Assembly (NCBI RefSeq): GCF_003122215.1
Contig: NZ_QEYD01000006.1
Location: 248,001-312,000 of the forward strand
Source of the DNA: Pararhodobacter marinus
Lineage (GTDB): Bacteria > Pseudomonadota > Alphaproteobacteria > Rhodobacterales > Rhodobacteraceae
Direction: 5' to 3'
Length of the DNA stretch: 64,000 nucleotides
Shown: one piece after another, positions 1 through 9,403 of the stretch
Position numbering within the stretch: the stretch's first letter is position 1
How the letters are laid out: each line of letters opens with the position of its first letter
Made by a program: the position numbers and the translations under genes
Notes under the pieces: model-generated
Told to the model about the DNA's origin: nothing
The model's database searches: none
The model's input: only the letters and a program-made list of their open reading frames with translations

Positions 1-34
1 GATCCGGGGTCCGAAGCGCGGGCCGAGAGCGTCG

Positions 35-709
35 ATGCAGACGCTGGCCATGGGGCAGGCATGGGTCTGGCGCGTATCCGGGCTGGTTGTCTCGGTCTTC
101 GCGGCCCTGCTGATCGCTGCCCTGACGCTCACACCGATTCCGACGCAGACCACGCTCGCGAACGGGCTGGACAAGATCTATCACTTCATCGCCTTCGTCG
201 GGCTGATCTTTCCGCTGATCCTGACCGATTCGCGCCGATGGCCCTGGGCCGTGCCGCTTTGCATCGCCTATGGCGGCCTGATCGAGCTGATCCAGCCGAC
301 CGTCGGACGCTCGGCCGAATGGCTCGATTTCGGCGCCGACGTGACCGGGGTTCTGGCCGGCGCGGCGCTGGCCGAGATCCTGCATGACCGCATTCGCGAC
401 CGCTTCTTTTCCGTCGACGGACTGGTCGATGACGAGGATCTCAGCGACGAAGAGGCCGAAGCCGCGCGGGTCGAAGCGATGCGCAGCGACCTGATGGACG
501 AATTGCGCGTTGTCCTGCGCGAGGAACTCACGACGCTGAAGGACGAGCCGCAGGCAGAGGGGGCGGGCTTTGCCGAGCCTCCTTTCGTCGGCGAGGTAGA
601 GGACACCCCCGGCGGCAGCGCGCGTCCGGTTGACCGGCCCAGCACGCAATCGGGCGACGCGTCGGACGAACCGGTCCTGCGGATCGTGCAGCCGGGGCGC
701 CGCAGCTAA
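35..709 (+). CDS. VanZ-like family membrane protein
   Basis: The first ~125 of 224 residues are hydrophobic, with about four membrane segments (near 13-31, 46-62, 70-87 and 100-116). They carry the pattern of VanZ-like proteins: DKIYHFIAF, then a GGLIELIQP helix, then RSAEWLDFGADVTGVLAG. The family is named for a teicoplanin-resistance accessory protein, but most members have no known function. The last ~95 residues are acidic, glutamate- and arginine-rich, and probably cytosolic; this tail is longer than in minimal VanZ proteins. The start is the first ATG; a second in-frame ATG lies five codons on. The gene ends 10 bp before the convergent DUF2125 gene. Family call from sequence; function unknown. 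Confidence 0.8.
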   Translation: MQTLAMGQAWVWRVSGLVVSVFAALLIAALTLTPIPTQTTLANGLDKIYHFIAFVGLIFPLILTDSRRWPWAVPLCIAYGGLIELIQPTVGRSAEWLDFGADVTGVLAGAALAEILHDRIRDRFFSVDGLVDDEDLSDEEAEAARVEAMRSDLMDELRVVLREELTTLKDEPQAEGAGFAEPPFVGEVEDTPGGSARPVDRPSTQSGDASDEPVLRIVQPGRRS

Positions 710-719
710 CAGCGCCGTT

Positions 720-1763
720 TCACCGAGACAGCACAAGCGGCGGCAGCGTGACCAGCGCGAAGGGGCCCAGCCGCACGACGCCCTCGGTCACGGCGAGCGG
801 AACCTCCAGATCGTCTTCCTGCGCCATCGCGCTGAGCGTGGTATTGGCCATCGCCGCCGCCTCGTCACCGATCAGGCCCGAGGCGCGCAGGATGTCGATC
901 AGCTCTTCCCAGCCCGTTACCGTGGCCGTCACCTCGCCCGAAAGCCGCCCGTCGGCGTCCGGGGACAGCCGGCCTGCAAGCCGCAGATCCACATCGGGCC
1001 AGGCGACGCGCAGCCCGGTAAAGGCCAGATCGGTCAGCCGGGCCTGCGCGCCATCCATCACCAGATGGCGATCGAGCGGGCGATCGGTCTGGCCCTCGCC
1101 ATCGAGCCGCAGAACGTCGAACCGGCGCGGCCACAGGCGCTGCGGGTCCAGCCGGTCCATCTGGGCGGGATCGGGAAACACGGTTTCGGCCAGCGCCACC
1201 AGCTGATGCGTGGTCGCGTCGATCCGGCGGCTGGCCAGCCGAAGCGCGCCCAGCTGCCACGTCGCGGTATTGTCGGGGCCGATTGCGGGTTGCGTGATCT
1301 GCAGATCGACCGCTTCACCCACCAGCGTCACGCGGTCGAGCGGCAGGTCGAGCCCCGGCTCCATCACCATCGAGGCGCGCAGATCCTCGGAATGGATCAG
1401 CATCTCGGTCCCGCCCAGCCGCAGGACCTGATCATGCGGAAAGACCGCCAGCAGGTGGTGCGGTTTGTAGCTGAGCGCGAAGAACTGAACGAAAGGCGCG
1501 GTCCATTCGCCGTCGCTGAGCGTCACGCGCGGTTCGTCGAAGGTCACATCGAACCGGTTGGGAAAGCCCCGGATGTGATAGGTCTCGGCGCTGAGTTCGG
1601 GCGTGCGTTCAAGCCCCTGCGCGATGGCCCGGTCGAGCGCCCGCGTGCCCACGAACCAATAGCCGCACCATGCGATGGTGGCGAGGACCACCAGCACGAT
1701 CACCCCTCTCATGACGCGCATACCCGGCCCCCGTGTTGTTCTTTCGCTGACTGCTGTGTACAT
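720..1763 (-). CDS. DUF2125 domain-containing envelope protein
   Basis: A protein of about 330-347 residues with one N-terminal hydrophobic segment (MRGVIVLVVLATIAWCGYWF) followed by a soluble domain. The segment TYHIRGFPNRFDVTFDEPRV and the later FVQFFALSYKPHH are typical of DUF2125, an alphaproteobacterial family of predicted periplasmic, inner-membrane-anchored proteins of unknown function. Shorter starts at 1721 or 1712 would put the hydrophobic segment at the extreme N terminus and are at least as likely as 1763. No strong ribosome site decides between them. Convergent with the VanZ-like gene and divergent from the cyclotransferase gene. Confidence 0.8.
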   Translation of the reverse strand: MYTAVSERTTRGPGMRVMRGVIVLVVLATIAWCGYWFVGTRALDRAIAQGLERTPELSAETYHIRGFPNRFDVTFDEPRVTLSDGEWTAPFVQFFALSYKPHHLLAVFPHDQVLRLGGTEMLIHSEDLRASMVMEPGLDLPLDRVTLVGEAVDLQITQPAIGPDNTATWQLGALRLASRRIDATTHQLVALAETVFPDPAQMDRLDPQRLWPRRFDVLRLDGEGQTDRPLDRHLVMDGAQARLTDLAFTGLRVAWPDVDLRLAGRLSPDADGRLSGEVTATVTGWEELIDILRASGLIGDEAAAMANTTLSAMAQEDDLEVPLAVTEGVVRLGPFALVTLPPLVLSR

Positions 1764-1827
1764 GGCCGGCAGGCAGGCGACCAGACCCGCGACGGGCGGT
1801 CGCGAAAGTCTGATCGGCAGGTGAGTG

Positions 1828-2367
1828 ATGCGTCCGCTTTGGGTCTTCGGCTATGGATCGCTGGTGTGGAACCCGGGTTTCGCCTGGACCGCGCGGCAAC
1901 TGGCGGTGCTGCCGGGGTTCCGGCGGTCGTTCTGCATGCTGTCGATCCATCATCGCGGCACGGTCGAGAAACCCGGCCTGGTTCTGGCGCTGGACGCGGC
2001 CGAGGGGGCCTCGTGCAACGGGGTCGCCTTCGAGATCGCACCCCAGATCGCCGACGAGACGCTGGAATATCTGCGCGCGCGTGAACTGATCTCGGCGGCC
2101 TATCTGGAACAGGTCCACCCGCTGCGGCTGGACGACGGGCGCGAGGTCGAAGCGGTGGTCTATGTCATCGACCGCCACCACGAGCAGTATCGCGGCGACC
2201 TGACGCTGGAAGAACAGGCGCAGCGCATCGCCGGGGCGACCGGCGGGCGGGGACCCAATTGCGAGTATCTGTACCAGACCGCCGCGCACCTGGCTGCTCT
2301 GGGCCTGCCCGATGACGAGCTGGAATGGCTGTCGGATCGCGTCAAGGTGTTGAAATCGGCGACGTAG
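1828..2367 (+). CDS. ChaC-type gamma-glutamylcyclotransferase
   Basis: The protein starts MRPLWVFGYGSLVWNP, the YGSL substrate-binding loop of gamma-glutamylcyclotransferases. It continues with RRSFCMLSIHHRGT and PGLVLALD, as in ChaC enzymes. Known family members split glutathione into 5-oxoproline and Cys-Gly in the cytosol. The ~179-residue length fits ChaC. The catalytic acid is probably the Glu in the segment AARELISAAYLEQ region, but I cannot fix it without an alignment. I chose the ATG at 1828 over the GTG at 1825 because the AGGTGAG sequence just upstream needs the spacing. Confidence 0.88.
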   Translation: MRPLWVFGYGSLVWNPGFAWTARQLAVLPGFRRSFCMLSIHHRGTVEKPGLVLALDAAEGASCNGVAFEIAPQIADETLEYLRARELISAAYLEQVHPLRLDDGREVEAVVYVIDRHHEQYRGDLTLEEQAQRIAGATGGRGPNCEYLYQTAAHLAALGLPDDELEWLSDRVKVLKSAT

Positions 2368-2425
2368 ACGGTTGGCAAAGCCCTGCGATGCTTCTAGTTT
2401 TAACGAAACTTTGCAGGTGCAGCGA

Positions 2426-3661
2426 ATGGCAAGACAGTTGAGAGCAGGGGCGCTCGGGCCGATCGGGCGGGTCCAGTTCACGCCCCCGCTGCGACAGCTC
2501 ACGCTGATGCTGATCTCGCTGGCGCTGGTCGGCTCGGGCGTGGCGCTGGCCTATCCGCGGATCTCGGGGATCTTCCTGGCCAATATCTGGCTGAACGGCT
2601 TCATCGCGCTGGTCTTCGTGATCGGCGTGATGGCGACCTTCTGGCAGATCAGCCAGCTTTTCTCGTCCGTGCGCTGGATCGGCGGTTTCGTGGCCCAGAC
2701 GCCGGGCCACCAGATCACCATCGCGCCGCGCCTTCTGGCGCCGCTGGCCTCGCTTCTGCGCGCGCATGGCCGCTCGAGCCATATCTCGGCCACCTCGGCA
2801 CGCTCGATCCTCGAATCCGTGGGGACCCGCATCGAGGAAGAGCGCGACATCACGCGCTATCTGGTCAACCTTCTGATTTTCCTTGGCCTTCTGGGCACGT
2901 TCTACGGGCTGGCGACCTCGGTTCCGGCGGTGGTCGAAACCATCCGCTCGCTCGCCCCGCAAGAGGGCGAAACGGCTTTGTCGGGTTTCGGGCGGCTGAT
3001 GAGCGGGCTCGAAGCGCAGATGAGCGGCATGGGTACGGCGTTCTCGTCCTCGCTGCTGGGCCTCGCCGGCTCGCTGGTGGTGGGGATTCTCGAACTCTTC
3101 GCCAGTCAGGCGCAGAACCGCTTCTACCGCGAGCTTGAGGAATGGCTGTCGTCGATCACCCGGCTGGGCACGGCGCTGACCGATAGCGAAGGCGAGGGGG
3201 GCGCGGGATTGTCGGCGGTGGCCGAGGTGCTGGATTCGCTGACCGAGCAGATGGAAGCGATGCGCGTCGTGCAGGAGCGCGCCGAAGAAAGCCGCGAGCG
3301 GCTCGACGAGGCGCTGCAATCGCTGGGACAGGCGATGACGCGGATCGCCCAACGCCTGAATGCCGGCGACAGCGAGACGGGCCGCGCGCTGGAACGGCTG
3401 GCCGACGGGCAGGACCGGATGATCGCGCTGATGCAGCGGCAGGACGATGCCCGCCCGGAAACCGAGGACGAGCCGCATATCGAGGCCGAAACGCGGCTGC
3501 GGCTGCGGTCGATGGACATTCAGCTGGTCCGGATCCTGGAAGAATTGTCCGCGGGCCGGCAGGAAGCGCTGGCCGATCTGCGCAGCGATCTGGCGATGCT
3601 GACGCAAGCCGTACGCATGCTGGGCCGCCAGTCGGGCTATGCCGCGCGGGATGACGAGTAA
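2426..3661 (+). CDS. MotA/TolQ/ExbB-like proton channel subunit with helical tail
   Basis: 411 residues from the ATG at 2426, preceded by AGGTG; an upstream in-frame extension to 2372 looks like read-through of non-coding sequence. Four hydrophobic helices are visible, around residues 20-42, 47-70, 145-170 and 195-220. The third (YLVNLLIFLGLLGTFYGLAT) and fourth (GTAFSSSLLGLAGSLVVG) are the paired pore helices of the MotA/TolQ/ExbB family. The C-terminal ~180 residues are charged and helical (RAEESRERLDEALQSL), probably cytosolic. The stop codon overlaps the next start as TAATG, so the two subunits are translationally coupled. Inferred: an ion-driven membrane stator working with the OmpA-domain protein downstream. 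This is not flagellar MotA, since no flagellar genes are nearby. Confidence 0.85.
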   Translation: MARQLRAGALGPIGRVQFTPPLRQLTLMLISLALVGSGVALAYPRISGIFLANIWLNGFIALVFVIGVMATFWQISQLFSSVRWIGGFVAQTPGHQITIAPRLLAPLASLLRAHGRSSHISATSARSILESVGTRIEEERDITRYLVNLLIFLGLLGTFYGLATSVPAVVETIRSLAPQEGETALSGFGRLMSGLEAQMSGMGTAFSSSLLGLAGSLVVGILELFASQAQNRFYRELEEWLSSITRLGTALTDSEGEGGAGLSAVAEVLDSLTEQMEAMRVVQERAEESRERLDEALQSLGQAMTRIAQRLNAGDSETGRALERLADGQDRMIALMQRQDDARPETEDEPHIEAETRLRLRSMDIQLVRILEELSAGRQEALADLRSDLAMLTQAVRMLGRQSGYAARDDE

Positions 3662-6162
3662 TGGGCCTGTCGCGGCGCGGCAACCAGCGGTTCTCGGCCT
3701 CGATCTGGCCGGGCTTCGTCGATGCGATGACGGCGCTGCTTCTGGTGCTGATGTTCGTTCTGTCGATCTTCATGATCGTCCAGAGCGTCCTGCGCGAGAC
3801 GATTTCGACCCAGGATACTGAACTTCAGGGCCTGACGGCGCAGGTCTCGTCGCTGACCGAGGCGCTGGGCCTGTCGCGCAGCCGCGTGGGACAGCTTGAA
3901 GGGCAGGTCGAGGGGCTCAACGCCGATATCGCCAGTCTTGAGAGCACCGCGCGCCAGCAGGAAGCGACCATCGCCGCTCTGGGCCGCGACCTTCAGGCCC
4001 GCAGTGACGCGCTGACTGAGGCCGAAACCCGCATCACCAGCTTCGAGGCGCAGGTCGCCGCCCTCATCGCCGAGCGCGCCGAGCTGGGCCAGCAACTGGC
4101 CGCAACCGAAGCCGCGCGCGACGAGGCCCTGTCGGAAAGCGAGGCGCTGAATCTGGCGCTGGCGCAGGCGCGCGACGAGATCGACGCCCAGACCGAGGCC
4201 GCGCGGCTGGCCGCTGCCGAGCGCGAGGCGGTCGAGGCCGCGCTGGCCGCGATGCGCGCGCGGGCCGAGGAAACGCAGGCCTCGCTGGCCGAGATGCTGG
4301 CGCGGCTGACGGAAACGGAAGAGGCGCGCGATACCGCGCTGGCTGGTCTGCGCGATGCCGAGGGCGCGCTGGCCTCGCTGCGGCGCACGCAAAGCGAGAC
4401 CGAGACGCAGCTTGCCACGACCCGCGCGGCCCGCGACGCGCTTCAGGCCGAGCGCGACAGCGCCGCCGCCCGACTGGCCGAGCGCGAAGCGGCCCTCACG
4501 GCGTTGCAGGGGCAGGGCGAGGAACAGGCGGCCCGGATCACCGAACTGGAATCCAGCCTGAGCGACGCGGAACTCGCGCGTCAGCAGGCGTTGGCGGACC
4601 TCGCCGCGCTCGATAGCGAAACGCAGGCGCGGATCGCGGAACTTGAAACGCGGATGAACGATGCCGACCTCGCGCGCCAGCAAGCGCTGGCCGAACTGGC
4701 GACGCTCGACAGCACCACGCAGGCTCGCATTGCCGAGCTTGAGACGCAGTTAAGCGAAGCCGACCTCGCCCGCCAGCAAGCGCTGGCCGAACTGGCGACG
4801 CTCGACAGCACCACGCAGGCCCGGATCGCCGAGCTCGAGACGCAGCTGAGCGACACGGACCTCGCCCGCCAGCAGGCGCTGGCCGAACTGGCGCAGCTCG
4901 ACAGCACCACGCAGGCGCGGATAGCGGAACTTGAGACTCAGCTGAGCGAGTCCGACCTCGCCCGCCAGCAGGCCCTTTACGATCTGGCGACGCTCGACAG
5001 CGAGACGCAGGCCCGGATGGCCGAGTTGCAGGCGCGTCTCAGCGACGCCGAGATCGCTCAGGCTCAGGCCGCGGCGCAGGCCGCGCAATCGGCGGCGGCG
5101 CTCGACGAGGCCGAGCGCGCGCGCCTGGCCGAAGCCGCCGCCGCCGAAGCCCTTCGTCGGCGTCTGGCTGAAACCGAGGCCACCCTCAGCGACGGCGAGA
5201 GTACGCGTCTGGCGCAGCTTGCGGCCGCCGAAGCGCTGCGTGCGCGGCTGGCCGAGGCCGATACGGAACTGACGGCGATGACGCTGGCGCTGGAGGAACA
5301 GCGCGCGCGGGCCGAGGAAACGCTGACCCTGCTCGCCGCCGCGCAGGCCGCCCGCGACGAGGCCGAGGCCGCCCGCGACCGAGAGGTGACCGAAGCCGAA
5401 ACCCGCGCCGCGCTTCTGGAATTGGCGCGGCAGGAGCTGGCCGAGGCCGAGGCGGCCTCGAGCGAGGATCAGCAACGCCTGGCTTTGCTCAACGAACAGG
5501 TCGCGCGGCTGCAGCGGCAGGTGGCCGGTCTGCAGGATCTTCTGGGCGAAAGCCAGGCGCGCGAGGCCCAGGCCAGCACGCAGATCGAAGCCCTGGGTAC
5601 CGATCTCAACGCGGCGCTCGCCCGCGTTGCCGCCGAGGAACGCCGCCGCGCCGAGCTGGAAGCGGCCGAGCGCCGCCGTCTCGAAGCCGAGGCCGAGCGG
5701 CTTGAACGCTACCGGTCGGAATTCTTCGGCCAGATGCGCGAGATCCTCGGCGGGCGCGACGGCGTGCAGATCGTCGGCGACCGTTTCGTCTTTCAGTCCG
5801 AAGTCCTGTTCGATGCGGGCTCGGCCGATTTGTCCGCGGCGGGGCGCGCGCAGATCGCCGGGATCGGACAGCTTCTGCTCGACGCCGCCTCCGAGATCCC
5901 CGAGACGATCGACTGGGTTCTGCGCGTCGATGGCCATACCGACAACGCGGCGATCCGTCCGGGCGGTGAATACGCGTCGAACTGGGAACTCAGCCAGGCG
6001 CGCGCGCTGTCGGTGGTGCTGTACCTGATCGACGAGCTGGACTTCCCGCCCGAGCGTCTGGCCGCGACGGGGTTCGGCGAATTCCGCCCGGTCGAACCGG
6101 GTTCCAGCCCCGAAGCCCGCGCCGCCAATCGCCGCATCGAGCTGAAACTGACCGAGCGGTGA
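3661..6162 (+). CDS. MotB/OmpA-like peptidoglycan-binding protein with very long coiled coil
   Basis: 833 residues. A single membrane helix near the N terminus (WPGFVDAMTALLLVLMFVLS) contains Asp21 in the position of the proton-binding Asp of MotB/ExbD/TolR. Residues ~45-690 are almost pure Ala/Glu/Arg/Leu/Gln coiled coil. Within it, residues 301-460 are five consecutive 32-residue repeats with core DLARQQALAEL..LDSTTQARIAELETQL. Residues ~700-833 form an OmpA-C/MotB-type peptidoglycan-binding domain (VLFDAGSADLSAAGRAQI, VDGHTDN, WELSQARA, GFGEFRPV, NRRIELKL). It shares the TAATG junction with the MotA-like gene. Inferred: a stator partner anchored to the cell wall through a long rod. MotB proteins are typically ~300 residues, so the rod is the odd part. 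Confidence 0.88.
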   Translation: MGLSRRGNQRFSASIWPGFVDAMTALLLVLMFVLSIFMIVQSVLRETISTQDTELQGLTAQVSSLTEALGLSRSRVGQLEGQVEGLNADIASLESTARQQEATIAALGRDLQARSDALTEAETRITSFEAQVAALIAERAELGQQLAATEAARDEALSESEALNLALAQARDEIDAQTEAARLAAAEREAVEAALAAMRARAEETQASLAEMLARLTETEEARDTALAGLRDAEGALASLRRTQSETETQLATTRAARDALQAERDSAAARLAEREAALTALQGQGEEQAARITELESSLSDAELARQQALADLAALDSETQARIAELETRMNDADLARQQALAELATLDSTTQARIAELETQLSEADLARQQALAELATLDSTTQARIAELETQLSDTDLARQQALAELAQLDSTTQARIAELETQLSESDLARQQALYDLATLDSETQARMAELQARLSDAEIAQAQAAAQAAQSAAALDEAERARLAEAAAAEALRRRLAETEATLSDGESTRLAQLAAAEALRARLAEADTELTAMTLALEEQRARAEETLTLLAAAQAARDEAEAARDREVTEAETRAALLELARQELAEAEAASSEDQQRLALLNEQVARLQRQVAGLQDLLGESQAREAQASTQIEALGTDLNAALARVAAEERRRAELEAAERRRLEAEAERLERYRSEFFGQMREILGGRDGVQIVGDRFVFQSEVLFDAGSADLSAAGRAQIAGIGQLLLDAASEIPETIDWVLRVDGHTDNAAIRPGGEYASNWELSQARALSVVLYLIDELDFPPERLAATGFGEFRPVEPGSSPEARAANRRIELKLTER
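4561..5040 (+). repeat. Five tandem 96-bp intragenic repeats
   Basis: Five in-frame units of 96 bp encode residues 301-460 of the OmpA-domain protein, followed by a degenerate sixth unit. Units three to five are nearly identical at the protein level. 32 residues equals three heptads plus one hendecad, which keeps a continuous coiled-coil stripe. Copy number could vary by slippage or recombination. Confidence 0.9.
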
Positions 6163-6198
6163 CATCGCCGGGCCGGGATGCGGGCGGCGCCGTTGCCT

Positions 6199-6342
6199 GA
6201 GTATTTAAGGCAGAATGAAGGGGCGCGCGCCGGTCAGCGTTGTTGCCGGTCGTCCTTGTTCCGAAAATATCCACGGGGTTTCCCAAGGGGGGCGTGCCCC
6301 CTTTGGGCGCGGGGAGCGCGAGGGGGCGCGCAGCCCCCTCGC
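6199..6342 (+). repeat. GAGTATTT motif followed by two GC hairpins
   Basis: The 199-bp gap between two convergent genes holds the motif GAGTATTTAAGGCAGAATGA (6199-6218). Similar motifs recur at 46769 and 48991. It also holds two strong inverted repeats: 6282-6307 (CCCAAGGGGGGC / GCCCCCTTTGGG, 2-nt loop, one G-U pair) and 6318-6342 (GCGAGGGGGC / GCCCCCTCGC, 5-nt loop). They probably end transcription in both directions and belong to an intergenic repeat family. Confidence 0.7.
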
Positions 6343-6361
6343 ATCCCGCTCTCTTGTCCCG

Positions 6362-7312
6362 TCAATTCGTGTCCGTGACCGAAGCCGAGCCCAGATCGAC
6401 CTCGGCCACCGGCGTTTCGCCGAACAGAAGCGTCGCCTGCGTCAGCCCCTCGGGGACCAGCCAGATCACGTTGCGCTCGGTCGAATCGCCGATATTCACG
6501 CCGTTGAACTGCGAATCCAGGATCCGGCGCATGAATTGCTCGCCCACCAGCGCCATGTTCCGGCCCTCGGCATCGATCAGACGGAAATTGGACGTGCTCC
6601 AGTTGAAGCGCGGATCGCCGTCGGCCTGGTTCGACCCGGTGCCCGTCACCTCGATTTCCAGATCGGCCAGCACCATGCCGGGCGGCGCGGTGATCGTCGA
6701 CAGGACCGCGTCGTCGCCCGATCCGTCCTCGAGTTCGGCCATGCGGTAGCGGTCGACCGATTGCACGTCGAAGCTGGCGAAGGCGGCGGGATCGTCGGGA
6801 TCCGAGGTCTTGGGGATCGTCACCGGGCCTTCGAAGCTGACGTCGTCGCCGCCGATCAGCAGCGTGGCGGTGCCGGTGCCCTCGGGCACGACGAAAAGGC
6901 TGTTCCAGTGGATATCCTGGTCGGTGTCGGGAAAGTCGCGCGGGCGCCGGCCTGAGAGCGAGCCCGCATGCATCTGCAACTGGCCCCAATATTGATAGCT
7001 GCCTTCGGCTTCCAGCTCGGTCCCGTCGGGCAGGACCAGCTTGATGTCGCGGGAATTGGCGCGGACCTGGTCGACCTCATCGCTCCAGGGGCCGTCGAAG
7101 ACCGCGCGGATATCCACCAGGACATGGCCGGGGATATGGACCACTTCGGTCAGGCCGGCGGGCCGGAAGCCGCGTTCCTGCCAGCTGGTGACATGGGTAT
7201 AGGCGCGCGCGGTCAGGCTGAGCGGGGTGAGCGTGACCTGAGCGAAGGCGGGAAGCGCGGCCGAGGAAACGAGAGATGCCAGGGCAGCGGCCCTGAATGC
7301 GGTGGGCGTCAT
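6362..7312 (-). CDS. Secreted hypothetical protein with two beta-type repeats
   Basis: 316 residues with a clear Sec signal peptide (RAAALASLVSSAALPAFA, cleavage likely after AFA). The mature part seems to hold two related domains. Residues ~60-160 contain HVLVDIRAVFDG, then VVPEGTGTATLLIGG. Residues ~200-305 contain MVLADLEIEVTGTGS, then WLVPEGLTQATLLFG. The shared pattern, a strand-rich start and a closing VPEG.....ATLL(I/F)G strand, points to a duplicated beta-sandwich resembling DUF4352/telokin-like domains. I do not recognise a function. No lipobox, catalytic motif or membrane anchor beyond the signal is visible. It is the last gene before the hairpin cluster and reads away from metG. 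Confidence 0.65.
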   Translation of the reverse strand: MTPTAFRAAALASLVSSAALPAFAQVTLTPLSLTARAYTHVTSWQERGFRPAGLTEVVHIPGHVLVDIRAVFDGPWSDEVDQVRANSRDIKLVLPDGTELEAEGSYQYWGQLQMHAGSLSGRRPRDFPDTDQDIHWNSLFVVPEGTGTATLLIGGDDVSFEGPVTIPKTSDPDDPAAFASFDVQSVDRYRMAELEDGSGDDAVLSTITAPPGMVLADLEIEVTGTGSNQADGDPRFNWSTSNFRLIDAEGRNMALVGEQFMRRILDSQFNGVNIGDSTERNVIWLVPEGLTQATLLFGETPVAEVDLGSASVTDTN

Positions 7313-7395
7313 GTTGAAAAGACCTTTGCAAGAGCCCGCCCGAAATGCGGCGGAACCCTTGCAGCGTCCTTCAGAAGCGCGCGCTGTGTCAAGCT

Positions 7396-7419
7396 TGCGG
7401 GCGCATCGGGGCGCCCGCA
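7396..7419 (-). terminator. metG terminator hairpin
   Basis: Perfect 9-bp inverted repeat TGCGGGCGC / GCGCCCGCA with a 6-nt loop, just past the metG stop codon. There is no long T run, so termination may be weak or Rho-assisted. Confidence 0.6.
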
Positions 7420-7435
7420 GGGTTGTTTGGTGGCG

Positions 7436-9166
7436 TCAGGCCCGCGTGCCGGCAAAGCGGTTTTGCCAGTCCTCGCGCTGTTCGTCGCTGATCTTGGCGA
7501 ACAGCACCTCGGGCGTGGTGAAGGCGTGGCCGACGGGCAGGGCGGCCAGTGCCGCGCCCATATCCGAGGGCCAGGACCAGTCGTCGCAACCCAGCGCTTC
7601 CATGATCGCCCTGGACGCGTCGGGGATGAAGGGCTGCGAGACGACCGCGTAGACGCGGATCAGGTTCAGCGCCAGCCGCACCTGCGCCGCCGCTGCCTCG
7701 GGGTCGGTCTTGAAGGTCGACCATGGCGCCGCTTCCTGCAGGTATTCGTTGCCCAGGACCCAGAAGCCGCGCAGCTCGGCCGCGGATTTGCGCACTTCCA
7801 TCGCTTCCATCTGCGTCTCGAAGGCTTTCAGCCGCGCGCTCAGATCGGCGATCAGCTTTTCTTCGCGCGGGCCATAAGTGCCGCCCTCGGGCAGTTGCTC
7901 GCCGAATTTCGAGCGGCAGAACTTGGTCACGCGGGAGACGAGGTTGCCCAGCACGTCGGCCAGGTCCTTGTTCACCGAGGCCTGGAAATTCTCCCAGGTG
8001 AATTCGCTGTCCGAGCTTTCGGGCGCGTGGCTCAGAAGCCACCAGCGCCAGTAATCGGCAGGCAGGATCGACAGCGCCTGATCCATGAAGACGCCGCGCC
8101 CCTGTGAGGTCGAGAACTGGCCGCCATCGTAGTTCAGGTAATTGAACGACTTGATGTAATCGACCATCTTCCACGGCTCGGTGCCGTCGAAATTGGCGCC
8201 GATCATGGTGGCGGGGAAGCTGAGCGTGTGGAACGGGACGTTGTCCTTGCCCATGAATTCGACATAGCGGACGTCGTCGGCGCCCTTGTCGGTGCGCCAC
8301 CAGCGCTGCCACGCCTCGTCGCCCTTGCCCTGCGCTTCGGCCCATTCGGCGGTGGCGGCGATGTATTCGATCGGCGCGTCGAACCAGACATAGAAGACCT
8401 TGCCTTCCATGCCCGGCCAGTCCTTGTCGCCGTCTTTCACCGGGATGCCCCAGTCCAGGTCGCGGGTGATGCCCCGGTCCTGCAGCCCGTCGCCATCGTC
8501 GAGCCATTTCAGCGCGATCGAGGTGGTCAGGATCGGCCAGTCCTTTTTCGACTTGATCCAGTCGCGCAGCTGGTCGCGCATCTCGCGCTGGCGCAGGAAC
8601 AGGTGCTTGGTTTCGCGCACTTCCAGATCGGTCGAGCCCGAGATGGCCGAGCGCGGGTCGATCAGGTCGGTCGGGTCGAGCTGCTTGGTGCAGTTCTCGC
8701 ACTGGTCGCCGCGCGCGCGGTCATAGCCGCAATTGGGGCAGGTGCCCTCGATGTAGCGGTCGGGCAGGAAGCGCCCGTCGGCATTGGAATAGACCTGTTT
8801 CTCCGACACTTCCGAGATCAGCCCGGCCGCGTTCAGCCGCCCCGCCAGATGCTGGGTCAGCGCGTGGTTCTGCGGGGACGACGAGCGGCCGAAATGGTCA
8901 AAGGACAGCCGGAACCCGGCGGCCAGATCGGCCTGCACGGCATGCATCTCGGCGCAGTATTCGGCGACCGGCTTGCCGGCTTTCTGCGCCGCGATCTCGG
9001 CCGGGGTGCCGTGTTCGTCGGTGGCGCAGATGAACATCACCTCGTGGCCGCGCGCGCGCATGTAGCGGGCATACAGATCGGCGGGAAGCTGGCTGCCGAC
9101 GAGGTTCCCCAGATGCTTGATGCCGTTGATATAGGGCAGGGCCGAGGTGATCAGAATGCGCGCCAT
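7436..9166 (-). CDS. metG: Methionyl-tRNA synthetase
   Basis: About 576 residues from the start [20 protein letters not shown], which carries the class I HIGH-type motif as KHLGN. It contains a zinc knuckle [17 protein letters not shown] (CxxC...CxxC), the [12 protein letters not shown] methionine-pocket region, and a KMSKS-equivalent written [10 protein letters not shown]. The C-terminal anticodon-binding helical domain follows, and no C-terminal dimerisation extension is present. The enzyme charges tRNA-Met in the cytosol. The reading frame stays open upstream to 9415, but the conserved N terminus fixes the start at 9166; the extra 83 residues resemble no MetG sequence. Divergent from the secreted repeat protein. 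Confidence 0.96.
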   Translation of the reverse strand: MARILITSALPYINGIKHLGNLVGSQLPADLYARYMRARGHEVMFICATDEHGTPAEIAAQKAGKPVAEYCAEMHAVQADLAAGFRLSFDHFGRSSSPQNHALTQHLAGRLNAAGLISEVSEKQVYSNADGRFLPDRYIEGTCPNCGYDRARGDQCENCTKQLDPTDLIDPRSAISGSTDLEVRETKHLFLRQREMRDQLRDWIKSKKDWPILTTSIALKWLDDGDGLQDRGITRDLDWGIPVKDGDKDWPGMEGKVFYVWFDAPIEYIAATAEWAEAQGKGDEAWQRWWRTDKGADDVRYVEFMGKDNVPFHTLSFPATMIGANFDGTEPWKMVDYIKSFNYLNYDGGQFSTSQGRGVFMDQALSILPADYWRWWLLSHAPESSDSEFTWENFQASVNKDLADVLGNLVSRVTKFCRSKFGEQLPEGGTYGPREEKLIADLSARLKAFETQMEAMEVRKSAAELRGFWVLGNEYLQEAAPWSTFKTDPEAAAAQVRLALNLIRVYAVVSQPFIPDASRAIMEALGCDDWSWPSDMGAALAALPVGHAFTTPEVLFAKISDEQREDWQNRFAGTRA

Positions 9167-9403
9167 GTCGGGGGTATCCGTGCTGTTCCGGGGGCTGTTG
9201 CGGGGCTGTTCCATGTGCGGCCTAAGGCCTTTCGGTTGCGTCAATACCGCAACGACGCCGCCGCTGCCATCCCCGGAAATGACGCGAAAGCACCTTGCCG
9301 TGAGGCGGGTGCAACATTGTTGACCTTCCCGTCGCGTGCAAGGCAAGCTTTGCGCGCCGCCACGCGGTTGAGACGACAAAAGACCGAACGAGGATTTTTC
9401 AGT

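Noticed and set aside
2426-6162. Full Zorya anti-phage system
   Set aside because: Only ZorA/ZorB-like stator features are present; no helicase or nuclease partner (ZorC, ZorD, ZorE) is nearby, and the pair looks like housekeeping neighbours of this lineage.
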